Below, piece after piece: positions 34,008 to 42,953 of a DNA stretch of 44,349 nt. The stretch comes from an uncultured Flavobacteriales bacterium (GTDB lineage Bacteria; Bacteroidota; Bacteroidia; UBA10329): the NCBI GenBank assembly GCA_937900875.1, contig CALCGD010000150.1, positions 1 to 44,349 on the forward strand. The letters run 5' to 3'. The notes beneath the pieces are model-generated. The model was not told the origin of the DNA, did no database searches, and saw only the letters and a list, made by a program, of their open reading frames with translations. The position numbers and the translations under genes were made by a program. The first letter of the stretch is position 1. Every line of letters begins with the position of its first letter.

Positions 34008-34963
34008 TACGCGGGAGAAACAAATTTGGGCAATCTACCTTCGGTAAATTTTTTCACCAAGGGTATTGTAGACCCAATTACTAACAGTTTGTCCTTAAAA
34101 AAGTGGCTAGGATCTACCCAAATCGAATGGAGAATACTTATGTAGAATTTCCAGATTCTGTGTTGTTTTAAATAGCTAATTGCCAACTTATAATAAGCCG
34201 CGCTTAGAGCGAATTTCCTCCACTCGGGCCGAATTAGCCCCGCTTTATCCTGAGCTATTATTCTCTTTCTAATCGTCAGGTTGGCCAAGTATGTATCCGT
34301 GTTCTGATAGTCGATAGTACGATCTCCGAGATCACGCAAAACAACCGTATACTGATTGGAATGAATAATGGGGTAATGTGGTACGATTCTACTCCACAAC
34401 TCCTGATCCTCTCCTACACGAAGCCCAATATCATATCTAAACTTTTTGAGAATAGAAGCTTCCATACAAACGCGCTGAGAACAGATTGAAATTTTAAGAA
34501 CTAACTCAATGGGTTCGTCAGTTTGTGTTACGTACGGAGGGTCTTTTCTGAATTCTCCATTTATTTCAGCTAACGAATTCCCTAGAATCATTGCCTTTGG
34601 AAAACTGTTCGCAACTATGGTTTCGTGAAATTTTGAAAGGTGCTCTTCTAAGTAAATGTCATCACTATCCAGAAAACAGATATACTTTCCTTTAGCCAGT
34701 TCAATTCCATGATTTCGGGCTGCGCTGCGTTCGGCATTTTCTTGAAAAATATACTTAACTCTAGCGTCTAAATTGGAGACAGGCTCAAGTATTTCTCGCG
34801 TATTGTCCGTAGAGCCATCATCAATTACAAGCAGCTCAAAATCTCCAAATGTTTGAGTTTGAACGCTTGAAACGGCCTCAAAAATTGATTTAGCTCGATT
34901 GTAAGTCGGGATAATCACCGAAAAAAACGGGTCTGCTAATTTGCTGTCCGTTCTTTCTGTCAT
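34007..34963 (-). CDS. GT2-type glycosyltransferase
   Basis: A GT-A fold enzyme of 318 residues if it starts at ATG 34963. The frame also permits a TTG at 34981, which would overlap the methyltransferase gene. FFSVIIPTYNRAKSIFEAV opens the domain, LLVIDDGSTDNTREI follows, and the DxD motif FLDSDD is near residue 99. The RSAARNHGIELAKG helix is typical of family 2. The C-terminal part has basic and aromatic residues and no clear membrane helix. It sits one base after the methyltransferase stop and is coupled to the GT4 gene that follows. Confidence 0.9.
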   Translation of the reverse strand: MTERTDSKLADPFFSVIIPTYNRAKSIFEAVSSVQTQTFGDFELLVIDDGSTDNTREILEPVSNLDARVKYIFQENAERSAARNHGIELAKGKYICFLDSDDIYLEEHLSKFHETIVANSFPKAMILGNSLAEINGEFRKDPPYVTQTDEPIELVLKISICSQRVCMEASILKKFRYDIGLRVGEDQELWSRIVPHYPIIHSNQYTVVLRDLGDRTIDYQNTDTYLANLTIRKRIIAQDKAGLIRPEWRKFALSAAYYKLAISYLKQHRIWKFYISILHSIWVDPSHFFKDKLLVIGSTIPLVKKFTEGRLPKFVSPA

Positions 34964-34964
34964 T

Positions 34965-35672
34965 TTAAGCTTTTTGAGCAATAATGCAAAGATCTTCCCC
35001 AGGTCGATTGTGCGTAAAAGGCACGTCTGCCAGTTTATTAAATGGACCTAGACACTTTACGTTTTTGAATAAACCGGACTGGTTAATTGCGTATTCCATG
35101 CCCTCCTGATCAAAACACCAATAATGGGCTTGATGAGGCAAGCTGTGGGTGAAAATGGAGAAATAAAAACTCTGAGGACTTCCTTTTTCTACCCTCGTTT
35201 CGGCCCATTCTGCAAAAGCTGAAGGTATATCTAATGATTTGTGTCGATACATATTCACCATAGTTTCTAAATCAGGAACCGTGATTAGCAGCCAGCCATC
35301 ATCATTCAATAATTTGTGAAAATTGGTAAGGGCTAACGGTATTCCTTCAATAGGTAAATGCTCCAATACGTGTTGCATTCTTATCAGGTCGAATTTGCCC
35401 ATTTGGGAAAATTTCTCTTGGGGATGATCCAGGGTAGCATTGAACTGAAAGTATCTGTCTTTTAGTTTCTCATTGGCTTCTTCTGGCGGATAGAGGTCAG
35501 CAAAAAAGAAACCGTCACTAAAACTTCCAGAGGCGCCCATATCCATCCAACGAGTTTTCCCCTCTTGCTTTAACTTTTCTCCTAGCCCGTTTTTTTTCTT
35601 TTTATACCGTAAGTGATAGGAATAGATGGCTCTTAACCGGAGCGTGTAATACATTCTAAAGAGCCAATTCAT
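34965..35672 (-). CDS. Class I SAM-dependent methyltransferase-like protein
   Basis: A 235-residue Rossmann-type methyltransferase. Motif I is atypical: WMDMGASGS at residues 42-50 replaces the usual DxGxGxG. The later elements FDLIRMQHVLEHL (94-106) and DGWLLITVPDLE are normal for a Methyltransf_11/23-type domain. Genes of this kind in glycan loci often methylate a terminal sugar. It starts after the longest non-coding gap of the leftward series and leads the last three-gene unit (methyltransferase, GT2, GT4). A possible promoter lies just upstream. The basic N-terminus (LRYKKKKNG) may bind the membrane surface. Confidence 0.8.
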   Translation of the reverse strand: MNWLFRMYYTLRLRAIYSYHLRYKKKKNGLGEKLKQEGKTRWMDMGASGSFSDGFFFADLYPPEEANEKLKDRYFQFNATLDHPQEKFSQMGKFDLIRMQHVLEHLPIEGIPLALTNFHKLLNDDGWLLITVPDLETMVNMYRHKSLDIPSAFAEWAETRVEKGSPQSFYFSIFTHSLPHQAHYWCFDQEGMEYAINQSGLFKNVKCLGPFNKLADVPFTHNRPGEDLCIIAQKA

Positions 35673-35690
35673 TTAAACAAACTGTGGGTT

Positions 35691-35721
35691 GAAATTTATA
35701 AGCATGTGAATTCGGGGTAAA
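35691..35721 (-). promoter_or_regulatory. Possible promoter in the 148-base gap before the methyltransferase gene
   Basis: On the minus strand TAAATTTC (35698-35691) matches seven of eight positions of TAnnTTTG, and TTTA lies exactly 19 bases upstream (35721-35718). The ATG at 35672 follows at a fitting distance. The rest of the gap (35722-35820) holds an A-run and no open reading frame or convincing terminator. It is the largest gap in the window and may separate two transcription units. Confidence 0.4.
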
Positions 35722-35820
35722 GAAAAAAAAAGAACGGACACTAAAGACAATTTGTGCCTACCTATTTGGGTTTAAAATCCAAAGATTCACTCAACATTGT
35801 GTGTGGCGTTTGTTGTAGAA

Positions 35821-36846
35821 TTAAAACTTTAGCTTCTGCTTAAAACATTTTAGGTAAATGCTTGCAACTAGTTTAGGTTCGTCAGAAAATTTACCGCCAT
35901 CTAGTTGTCTTAATAGTGGCAATACGTTGCTGCCTTTGCTGGCAAAAAAATTGGCCAAGTGATAGAAGTGTACGACCAATTGATTCCTCAGAAACTCCGG
36001 TTCTATATACGCGCTGACTGAATTAGCATTGTTCATTCTGTTTATTAAATCGACAAGCATATCTAGCTTCTCAGCATCAAACCACTCGTAATTCTGGTAC
36101 ATCATCCACATAATAAGCTCCAAATCCAGATTGGTTGGTTGAATGCCAATGCTTTGAAATATTCTGCGCTTAACTACACTTGAATTATTCCATTGAATCT
36201 CAGAAAATTGACTCGAAACGCGGCCATCATGCTGCCGAATGAGGTAATGCGATTTATGCAGATTTGAAATCTCACTCACGTTGCCTAGTCGGTCAAAGAA
36301 ATCGTAATCCTCAGCGTGTTTGAAATTGGGATCAAATTTTAATTGATTTTCCTTAATTACGCTGTTTCTAAGCATGGCGGTACCATGTATAATGTGTATT
36401 TGGTAGAGGTGTTTAAACCTCACCATTTCGTGGTTATCGGAAAAACGGGTGCCGGTTTTTATACTTCCATCAGGAAAAAGGCTATCGAATCCAGTGCCTA
36501 ACGCACCTACCCGAGGGTGAGATTCCATAAACGAAATTTGATGTTCGAATCTATCAGGCAAACAAATGTCATCGGCATCTGTGCGGGCTACGTATTTGGT
36601 TTCAATTTTATCTAAACCCACGTTAAGCGCGTTTACCAAACCCGCGTTCTTTGGCAAATTGAGGATTTCAATTCTATCATCTTTCAGACCCTCAATAATT
36701 GCTATAGAATTATCTGTGCAGCCATCATCAATTACTAGTAACTTGAATCGAGAAAATGTTTGGTTTAGTACACTAATAACGGCCTCCGAAACATGCTCTT
36801 CGGCATTGTAAACCGGCATTAGTACAGTTAATATTGGGTCACTCAT
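35821..36846 (-). CDS. GT2-type glycosyltransferase
   Basis: A GT-A fold enzyme. The start is taken at ATG 36846 (341 residues); TTG at 36852 is an in-frame alternative. PILTVLMPVYNAEEHVSEAV opens the domain, LLVIDDGCTDNSIAII follows, and the DxD motif RTDADD is near residue 92. The C-terminal third contains a long acidic and aromatic region and IYLKCFKQKLKF at the very end, without obvious membrane helices. Its ATG overlaps the stop of the preceding GT2 gene by eight bases. It is the last gene before the 148-base gap. Confidence 0.9.
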   Translation of the reverse strand: MSDPILTVLMPVYNAEEHVSEAVISVLNQTFSRFKLLVIDDGCTDNSIAIIEGLKDDRIEILNLPKNAGLVNALNVGLDKIETKYVARTDADDICLPDRFEHQISFMESHPRVGALGTGFDSLFPDGSIKTGTRFSDNHEMVRFKHLYQIHIIHGTAMLRNSVIKENQLKFDPNFKHAEDYDFFDRLGNVSEISNLHKSHYLIRQHDGRVSSQFSEIQWNNSSVVKRRIFQSIGIQPTNLDLELIMWMMYQNYEWFDAEKLDMLVDLINRMNNANSVSAYIEPEFLRNQLVVHFYHLANFFASKGSNVLPLLRQLDGGKFSDEPKLVASIYLKCFKQKLKF

Positions 36847-37879
36847 CGTCAATAGTTAACTGTTTGAGATTCGATTGAAGCGCAAAAACCTTTCTATAGT
36901 TATCGAGGTACTTGCTCTTTAACTGGTAGATTTTTTGAATATGCCCTAGTTTGGCAGTTGCGGTGAGTATTCTGTCATTTCCTTCCAATTTCGAGAATAA
37001 ACCGGCTGTCAGAATTGGAAAATCTGATAATAGATTTCCTAAAAGGTATGTAATTCTATCGCGCCAAAACGGCAATTTCCCCTCAACGGGCAGAGCTTGG
37101 CCTGAAGCTACTGCGGTATAAGTTTCCATAAAGGCTTTGGTTTTGCCAAATCCAGAATATAGCCGCCTAACGTAATTCCAATTTACTCTGCCTTTCGGTA
37201 GATGGTGCTTGAATGTAAGTTGTTGTAAATATTTTAATTGATATCCGGCCATTCTGAAAACATAACATAGCTCTGTGTCTCCACCTGACATTAAGTTCGA
37301 ACCGGTTCTATCCGTCAGAATACTGCTAAATCCTGAAGCTTTGATTTTGTTTAATGCGTTCAACCTCAGTGCTAACCCAGCGCCATATAAGTGCTCAATT
37401 TCTCTCGATTCATCTACATGCTGATTCCCAACAGCAAAGCAATTGGCGTATTTTTCGAACCAGTCTGGTGGACTTTCTTCCAATTGGGCAATCCCCAATC
37501 CGCCAACCATTCCAATTTTTTGGTCATCCTCAAATCCAGCAAAAACGCCTTCAACATAGTTTGGTGCTAGACTATTGTCGTCATCAACCATTAGCACAAT
37601 TTCATACACAGATTCCGCGAATCCTTTATTGCGTGCATGACTCAACCCTGGGGTGCTTTCTTGAACCACGCGGAACGAAACTTTTGAGCCATAAAGACTC
37701 ATGTGTTTTGAAGCTACTTTTGCTGTATCGTCTGTTGAATTATTGTCTATAAGAATGATTTCCCAATCAAGTTTAGACTGGAATTCTTGATTAACTAGAT
37801 GCTCTAGAGTTAATTCAATTCGCTTAGCGCTATTGTAGCAGCAAACTATTACTGAAATGCCAGGTTTTAGCTTTATCAC
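36839..37879 (-). CDS. GT2-type glycosyltransferase
   Basis: A 346-residue GT-A fold enzyme with a GTG start at 37879. GISVIVCCYNSAKRIELTL opens the domain, ILIDNNSTDDTAKVA follows, and the metal site reads MVDDDN near residue 96. The GLSHARNKGF helix and the later GGDTELCYVFRMAGYQLKYL match a GT2 branch common in surface polysaccharide loci. The GTG shares one base with the stop codon of the preceding gene (TAGTG), and the next gene overlaps its end. The acceptor is unknown. Confidence 0.9.
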   Translation of the reverse strand: MIKLKPGISVIVCCYNSAKRIELTLEHLVNQEFQSKLDWEIILIDNNSTDDTAKVASKHMSLYGSKVSFRVVQESTPGLSHARNKGFAESVYEIVLMVDDDNSLAPNYVEGVFAGFEDDQKIGMVGGLGIAQLEESPPDWFEKYANCFAVGNQHVDESREIEHLYGAGLALRLNALNKIKASGFSSILTDRTGSNLMSGGDTELCYVFRMAGYQLKYLQQLTFKHHLPKGRVNWNYVRRLYSGFGKTKAFMETYTAVASGQALPVEGKLPFWRDRITYLLGNLLSDFPILTAGLFSKLEGNDRILTATAKLGHIQKIYQLKSKYLDNYRKVFALQSNLKQLTIDDE

Positions 37880-38724
37880 TACAGCGTTTTAAGTTTAAAC
37901 CAAGTGGAGTAGTAGCCTATCCAATTTTTCTGATTGCGATAGTAGTATAGAAGTTTATCTAAATGCTTTTTGGTGGCTTCATTTACTGAAGATTGCAATG
38001 TTTCGCGCACGAGAAGCTTAATTGTTTTTAAGGCTACCAGTTTATTAAGAAGTTGCTTCTCTTCTTCCAGACCTGTCCATACGCCTCCTTCGTGTTGGCG
38101 ATATGCCGAGGTTATTTCTGGAAAATAGAAGTAATCTCCTTGTTGAATTAAAATTGCGTGAAGAATCCAATCGGCAAACGGACTCTGGTAATATGCTGAT
38201 GGAAAGCCGTTAAAGAGTGTACTTCTAAATACTATGGTGCACGTTGGAATTGGATTGAAATGCAGTTTCATGAATTGCTCCGCATCAACAATATTGTAAG
38301 GTTGATCTACATACGGATATTCGGCTTTAATTCCTTTTGAATCAATAATAGTAGCATTGCTAAAACATGCAGATACGTTGGGGTTTTTCTCTAAAATATC
38401 TACCTGGTGTTGCAGTTTTTTCATGTCTAACCAAACATCATCACCTTCACAAATAGCAATGTATTTTCCTCTACATGCAGCAATTGTTCTAGCCCAATTA
38501 CGGTGCATTCCTAAATTCCCATCATTTGCAAGCACCCTAATTCGATCATCAGATTCTGCAAATTCAGCGATTATCAATGGAGTTTGATCCGTAGAGCAAT
38601 CATCTCCAACCACAATTTCGTAATCACAGCTAAGATTCTGGTTGATAACAGACTGAATTGTTTCGGATATGAACTCTTCTTGGTTGTAAGAGATTACACA
38701 AGCGCTTATGAGAGGCGGCTTCAT
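37879..38724 (-). CDS. GT2-type glycosyltransferase (CEGDDxW subgroup)
   Basis: A GT-A fold enzyme, 281 residues from ATG 38724; a TTG at 38733 adds three residues. PLISACVISYNQEEFISETI and VVGDDCSTDQTPLII open the domain, and the metal site is CEGDDVW near residue 94. KLQHQVDILEKNPNVSACFS then follows. This run is shared with the genes at 38766-39737 and 40890-41924, showing that the three are paralogues of one GT2 branch. It lies about 40 bases after the previous gene and is coupled to the next one. Confidence 0.9.
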   Translation of the reverse strand: MKPPLISACVISYNQEEFISETIQSVINQNLSCDYEIVVGDDCSTDQTPLIIAEFAESDDRIRVLANDGNLGMHRNWARTIAACRGKYIAICEGDDVWLDMKKLQHQVDILEKNPNVSACFSNATIIDSKGIKAEYPYVDQPYNIVDAEQFMKLHFNPIPTCTIVFRSTLFNGFPSAYYQSPFADWILHAILIQQGDYFYFPEITSAYRQHEGGVWTGLEEEKQLLNKLVALKTIKLLVRETLQSSVNEATKKHLDKLLYYYRNQKNWIGYYSTWFKLKTL

Positions 38725-38765
38725 TTTTGGCAAGGTAAAATCTGACTTTTATTCATGTAACGCAA

Positions 38766-39737
38766 CTAAGATTTAGCTGAGAAACTCCGATTCTTGAGTT
38801 TGTGGAACATTTCTGGAGCCGCCACAAACATGAAGTCTTTATGCGATTTTAGTCGAAAATCTGGAGCGTAATACATACCAATAAATAGGTATTTAAACGC
38901 TGAAAATATTTTTCGTAACGAAAGTAAGGTGTAGAAAAGTTGGTATGCCTTGGCACCAATTATATGGTTAAATTTTTCTTTTACCTCAGGGTGGCCATTG
39001 GCAAGGAAAGCTTTCCTCAGCTCTCGGTTTATTTCTAAACTCTTCTTGCTTAAAAAGGTCCTTTTTACCAAAGCTGTAATGTTGTTTTCGTGTTTACGAT
39101 AACTGCTCATTACTCTGTTAAGATAGTAGATGTTCCCTTTAAGAGCTACCATGGTTTGCATACAATAATCCATATGATTAGCACTGTTCCTAATCCAATT
39201 TGGAATTTTGTTAGGCAAACAACTTCTTCTAACTATGGTAGTGTTTCCTGGACCTAATGGTCGTTCTAATAAGTAATTGTAATCAACGATTGTGTCCTTA
39301 TCGAATGGCGGTTTAATTGGATGTATTCCTTCCTTCCCTTCGTAAATAACTTGATAGTTGTGGAAACACGCAGATAGCGTAACATCATTCTCTAAAATGC
39401 TAATTTGAGTTGCAAATTTCTTGTTGTCTATGAGGTAGTCATCAGCATCAACTTGTGCAAAGAAAGTACCCTTACCGCGCTCCAAAAGACTCACAAAATT
39501 TGCGCTATAGCCTAGGTTTAAAGGCTGATAAATGGGGGTAATTTTCTGAGGATATTTATCATGATACTTGGCAATTATTGCTCGAGTTTTATCGGTAGAG
39601 CCATCGTCACCCACAAGAATTTCCATCGGAAAATCTACTTGCTGGTCTAAAATACTGTCAAGACATTGTTCAAGTAGTTTTTCAACATTGTAGGCGCATA
39701 CAATTACGCTAAGCTTAATGTTTTTTGGTTCTGACAT
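38766..39737 (-). CDS. GT2-type glycosyltransferase (paralogue of neighbours)
   Basis: A 323-residue GT-A fold enzyme. IKLSVIVCAYNVEKLLEQCL opens the domain, LVGDDGSTDKTRAII follows, and the DxD motif is QVDADDYL near residue 99. Then come the subgroup elements QISILENDVTLSACFHNY and RPLGPGNTTIVRRSCLP. The C-terminal 70 residues are basic and hydrophobic (AFKYLFIGMYYAPDFRLKSH), suggesting a membrane-surface contact. It is related to the genes on both sides but has D-A-D instead of E-G-D-D at the metal site. The distance to its neighbours is 41 and 57 bases. Confidence 0.9.
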   Translation of the reverse strand: MSEPKNIKLSVIVCAYNVEKLLEQCLDSILDQQVDFPMEILVGDDGSTDKTRAIIAKYHDKYPQKITPIYQPLNLGYSANFVSLLERGKGTFFAQVDADDYLIDNKKFATQISILENDVTLSACFHNYQVIYEGKEGIHPIKPPFDKDTIVDYNYLLERPLGPGNTTIVRRSCLPNKIPNWIRNSANHMDYCMQTMVALKGNIYYLNRVMSSYRKHENNITALVKRTFLSKKSLEINRELRKAFLANGHPEVKEKFNHIIGAKAYQLFYTLLSLRKIFSAFKYLFIGMYYAPDFRLKSHKDFMFVAAPEMFHKLKNRSFSAKS

Positions 39738-39794
39738 TTACAATTGCAAGATGGAAAATCTGATTTAAATGTGTGAATTCCGATACAACCTAAG

Positions 39795-40817
39795 CTACGA
39801 TGAGTAGCCTATGAGTTTCAGAACTCTATCACCAGTCCGCGTAATAAATAAGTTTCTGGTTGTTGGTGTCGCCAATGCAGTCCAACGCATATACTTCAAT
39901 ACTAAATGGTCCATTTTGTTACGAGGATTCCTAAATCGCGCTGGGTTGTCTTTTTTTCCTATTGCGAATTTTTCCCAATTCATGTCCCATATGTCGCATG
40001 TGATAAAATAGCGAGTTCCGTACTTATCCAGATACTCAAGAAGCCGGTAATCATGCGAATAGTCATACCCTTCAACAACGGAGGTAACGTCAATGCCTAA
40101 GTCGTTATAACCCTTAAACCAACTGAGGTTAGAATTTAGTAGGTTTTTAGAAGGCGGGCGTTGAAAATACTTTCTGTATATGTTCGGCCCGTAAAGTGAT
40201 TTCCCCACCCTTTCGTAAGTGCTGTACCAACGTACCTTAGCTCGTCCTCGACCATAATTTGTAGATTGATAATGCAGTAGTTTAATCTCGGAACATCGAA
40301 GAATAGTAATGTCGTATGCTGGCCAGGGTACACGGCCCATGTGCATTACGTTTCCCTGAATCATAGATTTCTCGTCATCTACAAACGCAACTTCAATCAT
40401 GTTGCCAATTGAATACTTCGTGTGGTCTGGTCTGAGATTACTCCATGGCATTCTAACAATTGACCCTTTGGGTAGATTGAGTATGGTGCTCCATTCTGCC
40501 GAAGTCATATAATTGGCAGAGATTAACTCATCTGCATCTAGGTTAAAAATAATCCGTTTGTCAGCCTCAATTTTACGAGCTGTTTCATAGAGTAAGGACC
40601 GCATAGCTAATTCGTTCCAATCTCTATTTGGACTGTTTACAACAGTTACTTTCTCGTATTTCTGGGCAATTTCAAGCGTGTTGTCTATTGACTCCTGATA
40701 GCCGATAATGATATGGTCTGCCCAAAGAGATGTACAGGTTAAAAACCGGTCTAATTCAAACGCCTCGTTCACCACGGGTGTAAGGCAAATGAGTTTTGTT
40801 CCTTCGGGCTTGTTCAT
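39795..40817 (-). CDS. Divergent GT2-like (GT-A fold) glycosyltransferase
   Basis: A 340-residue protein. TKLICLTPVVNEAFELDRFL opens a GT-A domain, and IIIGYQESIDNTLEIA replaces the usual IDDGSTD loop. NLDADELIS near residue 92 is a clear DxD. The rest (MPWSNLRPDHTKYSIGNMI, LHYQSTNYGRGRAKVRWYS) resembles the GT2-like or GT92-like proteins that carry a WxxxxxR-type acceptor half. It has no transmembrane segment. It lies 57 bases after one GT2 gene and 72 before the next, so the transcript may be continuous. I place it in the GT-A clan with confidence but not in an exact family. Confidence 0.8.
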   Translation of the reverse strand: MNKPEGTKLICLTPVVNEAFELDRFLTCTSLWADHIIIGYQESIDNTLEIAQKYEKVTVVNSPNRDWNELAMRSLLYETARKIEADKRIIFNLDADELISANYMTSAEWSTILNLPKGSIVRMPWSNLRPDHTKYSIGNMIEVAFVDDEKSMIQGNVMHMGRVPWPAYDITILRCSEIKLLHYQSTNYGRGRAKVRWYSTYERVGKSLYGPNIYRKYFQRPPSKNLLNSNLSWFKGYNDLGIDVTSVVEGYDYSHDYRLLEYLDKYGTRYFITCDIWDMNWEKFAIGKKDNPARFRNPRNKMDHLVLKYMRWTALATPTTRNLFITRTGDRVLKLIGYSS

Positions 40818-40889
40818 TTTTGTTTTAATCCCTGATGTTTTATTAACATAATGCCACCAATTTTAAATAGAGGTTGAACATTGGTTTAA

Positions 40890-41924
40890 CTACGAAGTAA
40901 GGCCTTTTTTCCAATAATATCCTAGGTTTCTTAAATGAGAAATGTACGATTTGAATGGAGTTCTCACTGGTTTAATCATCAAACCTTTAAAGAAATGACC
41001 TATTGCTTTACTGTAATTTCCTTCTTCAGCAAATGTGTATGAAAGCTGATCATGGTACCAAAATGTTCCGTTTCGTTTTTTTTCGGAATACGGAGTAGGA
41101 AGCAATTGAGAAGCAAAATTGTCTAGATCTAAAAGATTCAAGAGGTGCGTTTTTGAATCTTGCGATCGCATTAAGCTTGTATCGTGAATACGATATATAG
41201 CAGTATTCTTATTGAGAAAATGAATTCTCCCCATAGAAACAGCGGTGTAAACTAGACACCAATCTCCAAATGGAATGCTAGGAAATGCTTCTTGAGTCAT
41301 GCATTTTTCGGCAACCTCTTTCCGAAACATGAATGTACAGTAGGCAAATATGTTTATGCGCTTATCTCCAAAAAAGTCTGAGACAGAGCTTAGTTCGTTG
41401 GGAAACGTTTTGGCTTGATTGAAAAATTCAGATAAATCCCCGTGTTGATTTAACACCTTCAAATTAGTTGTGGAAAGCATAACCTCAGGCTCACTTTCTA
41501 ATACTTCAAATTGCTTCTGTAATTTGTGCGGGTCGGTCCAATAATCATCACCCTCGCATGTCGCTATATACCGGCCCTTGGCCATGTGCATATTGTACAT
41601 CATGCTGAAACGACCGGTTGGATTTCCACCAATAGCTATATTGTTTTCTCGTTGGTGTAGAAAGAGGCGAATTTTATCGGGGTGTTTTTCCGCGTATTCT
41701 ACACATATTTCTTTCGTTCCATCGGTCGATGCATCATCACTCAATAATATTTCAAATACAAAACTTGTTTGTTGATTTAATATGCTGTTTATACACTCTT
41801 GTATAAAAGCACCATGCTTGTAGGTTTGAATGCAAACTGAAACTAGTGGCATTTCTAAAGCCGAGTTTGACAGTTCGGTCACAGGTTTGTGTTCGTATTT
41901 AGCCTGAAATTCTATGAAAGTCAT
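40890..41924 (-). CDS. GT2-type glycosyltransferase (CEGDDxW subgroup)
   Basis: A 344-residue GT-A fold enzyme with a 26-residue extension before the catalytic domain. PLVSVCIQTYKHGAFIQECI and LSDDASTDGTKEICV open it, and CEGDDYWTD near residue 125 is the metal site. KLQKQFEVLESEPEVMLST follows, matching the gene at 37879-38724. FGDWCLVYTAVSMGRIHFL and AIYRIHDTSLMRS are usual later elements. It is 36 bases downstream of the sulfotransferase gene and probably part of the same transcript. The acceptor is unknown. Confidence 0.9.
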   Translation of the reverse strand: MTFIEFQAKYEHKPVTELSNSALEMPLVSVCIQTYKHGAFIQECINSILNQQTSFVFEILLSDDASTDGTKEICVEYAEKHPDKIRLFLHQRENNIAIGGNPTGRFSMMYNMHMAKGRYIATCEGDDYWTDPHKLQKQFEVLESEPEVMLSTTNLKVLNQHGDLSEFFNQAKTFPNELSSVSDFFGDKRINIFAYCTFMFRKEVAEKCMTQEAFPSIPFGDWCLVYTAVSMGRIHFLNKNTAIYRIHDTSLMRSQDSKTHLLNLLDLDNFASQLLPTPYSEKKRNGTFWYHDQLSYTFAEEGNYSKAIGHFFKGLMIKPVRTPFKSYISHLRNLGYYWKKGLTS

Positions 41925-41960
41925 TCTAACAATAACGATTTTGTATTTCGGAATGCTGTG

Positions 41961-42953
41961 TCACAAATATGGGTTTCCAAGGTTGCTTAAATGGGCTTGA
42001 ATTGCCAATTCGATTTGTTGAAGGTCTTGGTTTTTTGCGTCTAAGGAATTCGACACAGCAAAATCTGCAGGTATTTTGTCGACAATTTCAGCGTTGGTTC
42101 TTGCAGAAATTACTTCGACAAGATTATTAATTTCCTTAGGTATGTCTTCGTAGTTTATGGTAATTACGTTGGCAGCTAAAACCTTATTTAATTGATTTTC
42201 AATAAGCCGATTCGTTTCTGCCACTTGGTATACCACTTGTTCGTATGGAGTAAGATTTGCAACCGCCATATTGCCGGGAAGTTTGAATGAATACCATTTA
42301 GAAATATCTCCGAAATACTCTTTGCGAGCCTGAAGTAATGATAAAGCATTATTCGCCAATTTTCGCTTAACATGAATCACAATATCGTTGCTGTTTGGCC
42401 CCACTATTTCGGAAATGCAATTATTGGCAATCATACCTTTAAGAAGAAGCGGCTTGCCGAATACCCGCTTTATTTCATTCAAACCAGTTTCAAATGCTTG
42501 AAGCTGATTGTGGTTTTGCACATTTATGTAACCGAATTCGTTTGGAGTGAAATGTAATCTCCAGTAATACCAAAATTCATTGGGAGATAAAGCCCCTTTG
42601 GTTTTACCCAATTCCGAATTGAGATTAATTGAGGTCTGATTGCCAAGTAATTCGCCCTTAGCATCTAAATCAGACATTAACCGTTGAACCAAACTCCCTA
42701 TGTACGGTGCGTAAAAGAAACGAGAAATAAGGTTAGTAGGATAACATAAATCCAACATTTTGACCAGCAACTGATGCAATACGGTGGAACCGCATCTCGC
42801 ACAACCAACGATGTATATGTTGGGAATCGCACTGGGGTCATCACCTATAGAATAATCAATTTTAGGGTGGGCCAAAAGTCGAGTAAGTTCTGATAAAACC
42901 GCTTCGGTTTCAGAATTCCGTTTATGCTGTTCGCTTCGAGATTCGTTTAACAT
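41961..42953 (-). CDS. Sulfotransferase family protein (second, different type)
   Basis: A 330-residue protein with a P-loop-like PAPS site VGCARCGSTVLHQLL at residues 49-63, which is the 5'-phosphosulfate loop of the Sulfotransfer_1/3 branch. VIHVKRKLANNALSLLQARK lies near 195 where the 3'-phosphate site is expected, and INYEDI occurs later. This is a different branch from the short sulfotransferase at 13055-13687. It probably acts in the cytoplasm on a nucleotide-linked or lipid-linked glycan, or on another hydroxyl acceptor. Its ATG overlaps the stop of the PLP enzyme gene by seven bases, so the two are translationally coupled. Confidence 0.82.
   Translation of the reverse strand: MLNESRSEQHKRNSETEAVLSELTRLLAHPKIDYSIGDDPSAIPNIYIVGCARCGSTVLHQLLVKMLDLCYPTNLISRFFYAPYIGSLVQRLMSDLDAKGELLGNQTSINLNSELGKTKGALSPNEFWYYWRLHFTPNEFGYINVQNHNQLQAFETGLNEIKRVFGKPLLLKGMIANNCISEIVGPNSNDIVIHVKRKLANNALSLLQARKEYFGDISKWYSFKLPGNMAVANLTPYEQVVYQVAETNRLIENQLNKVLAANVITINYEDIPKEINNLVEVISARTNAEIVDKIPADFAVSNSLDAKNQDLQQIELAIQAHLSNLGNPYL

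Noticed and set aside
35761-35785. Hairpin-like TTTGGG...CCAAA in the largest gap
   Set aside because: The stem is five AT-rich pairs without a T-run in either direction; it is likely chance.
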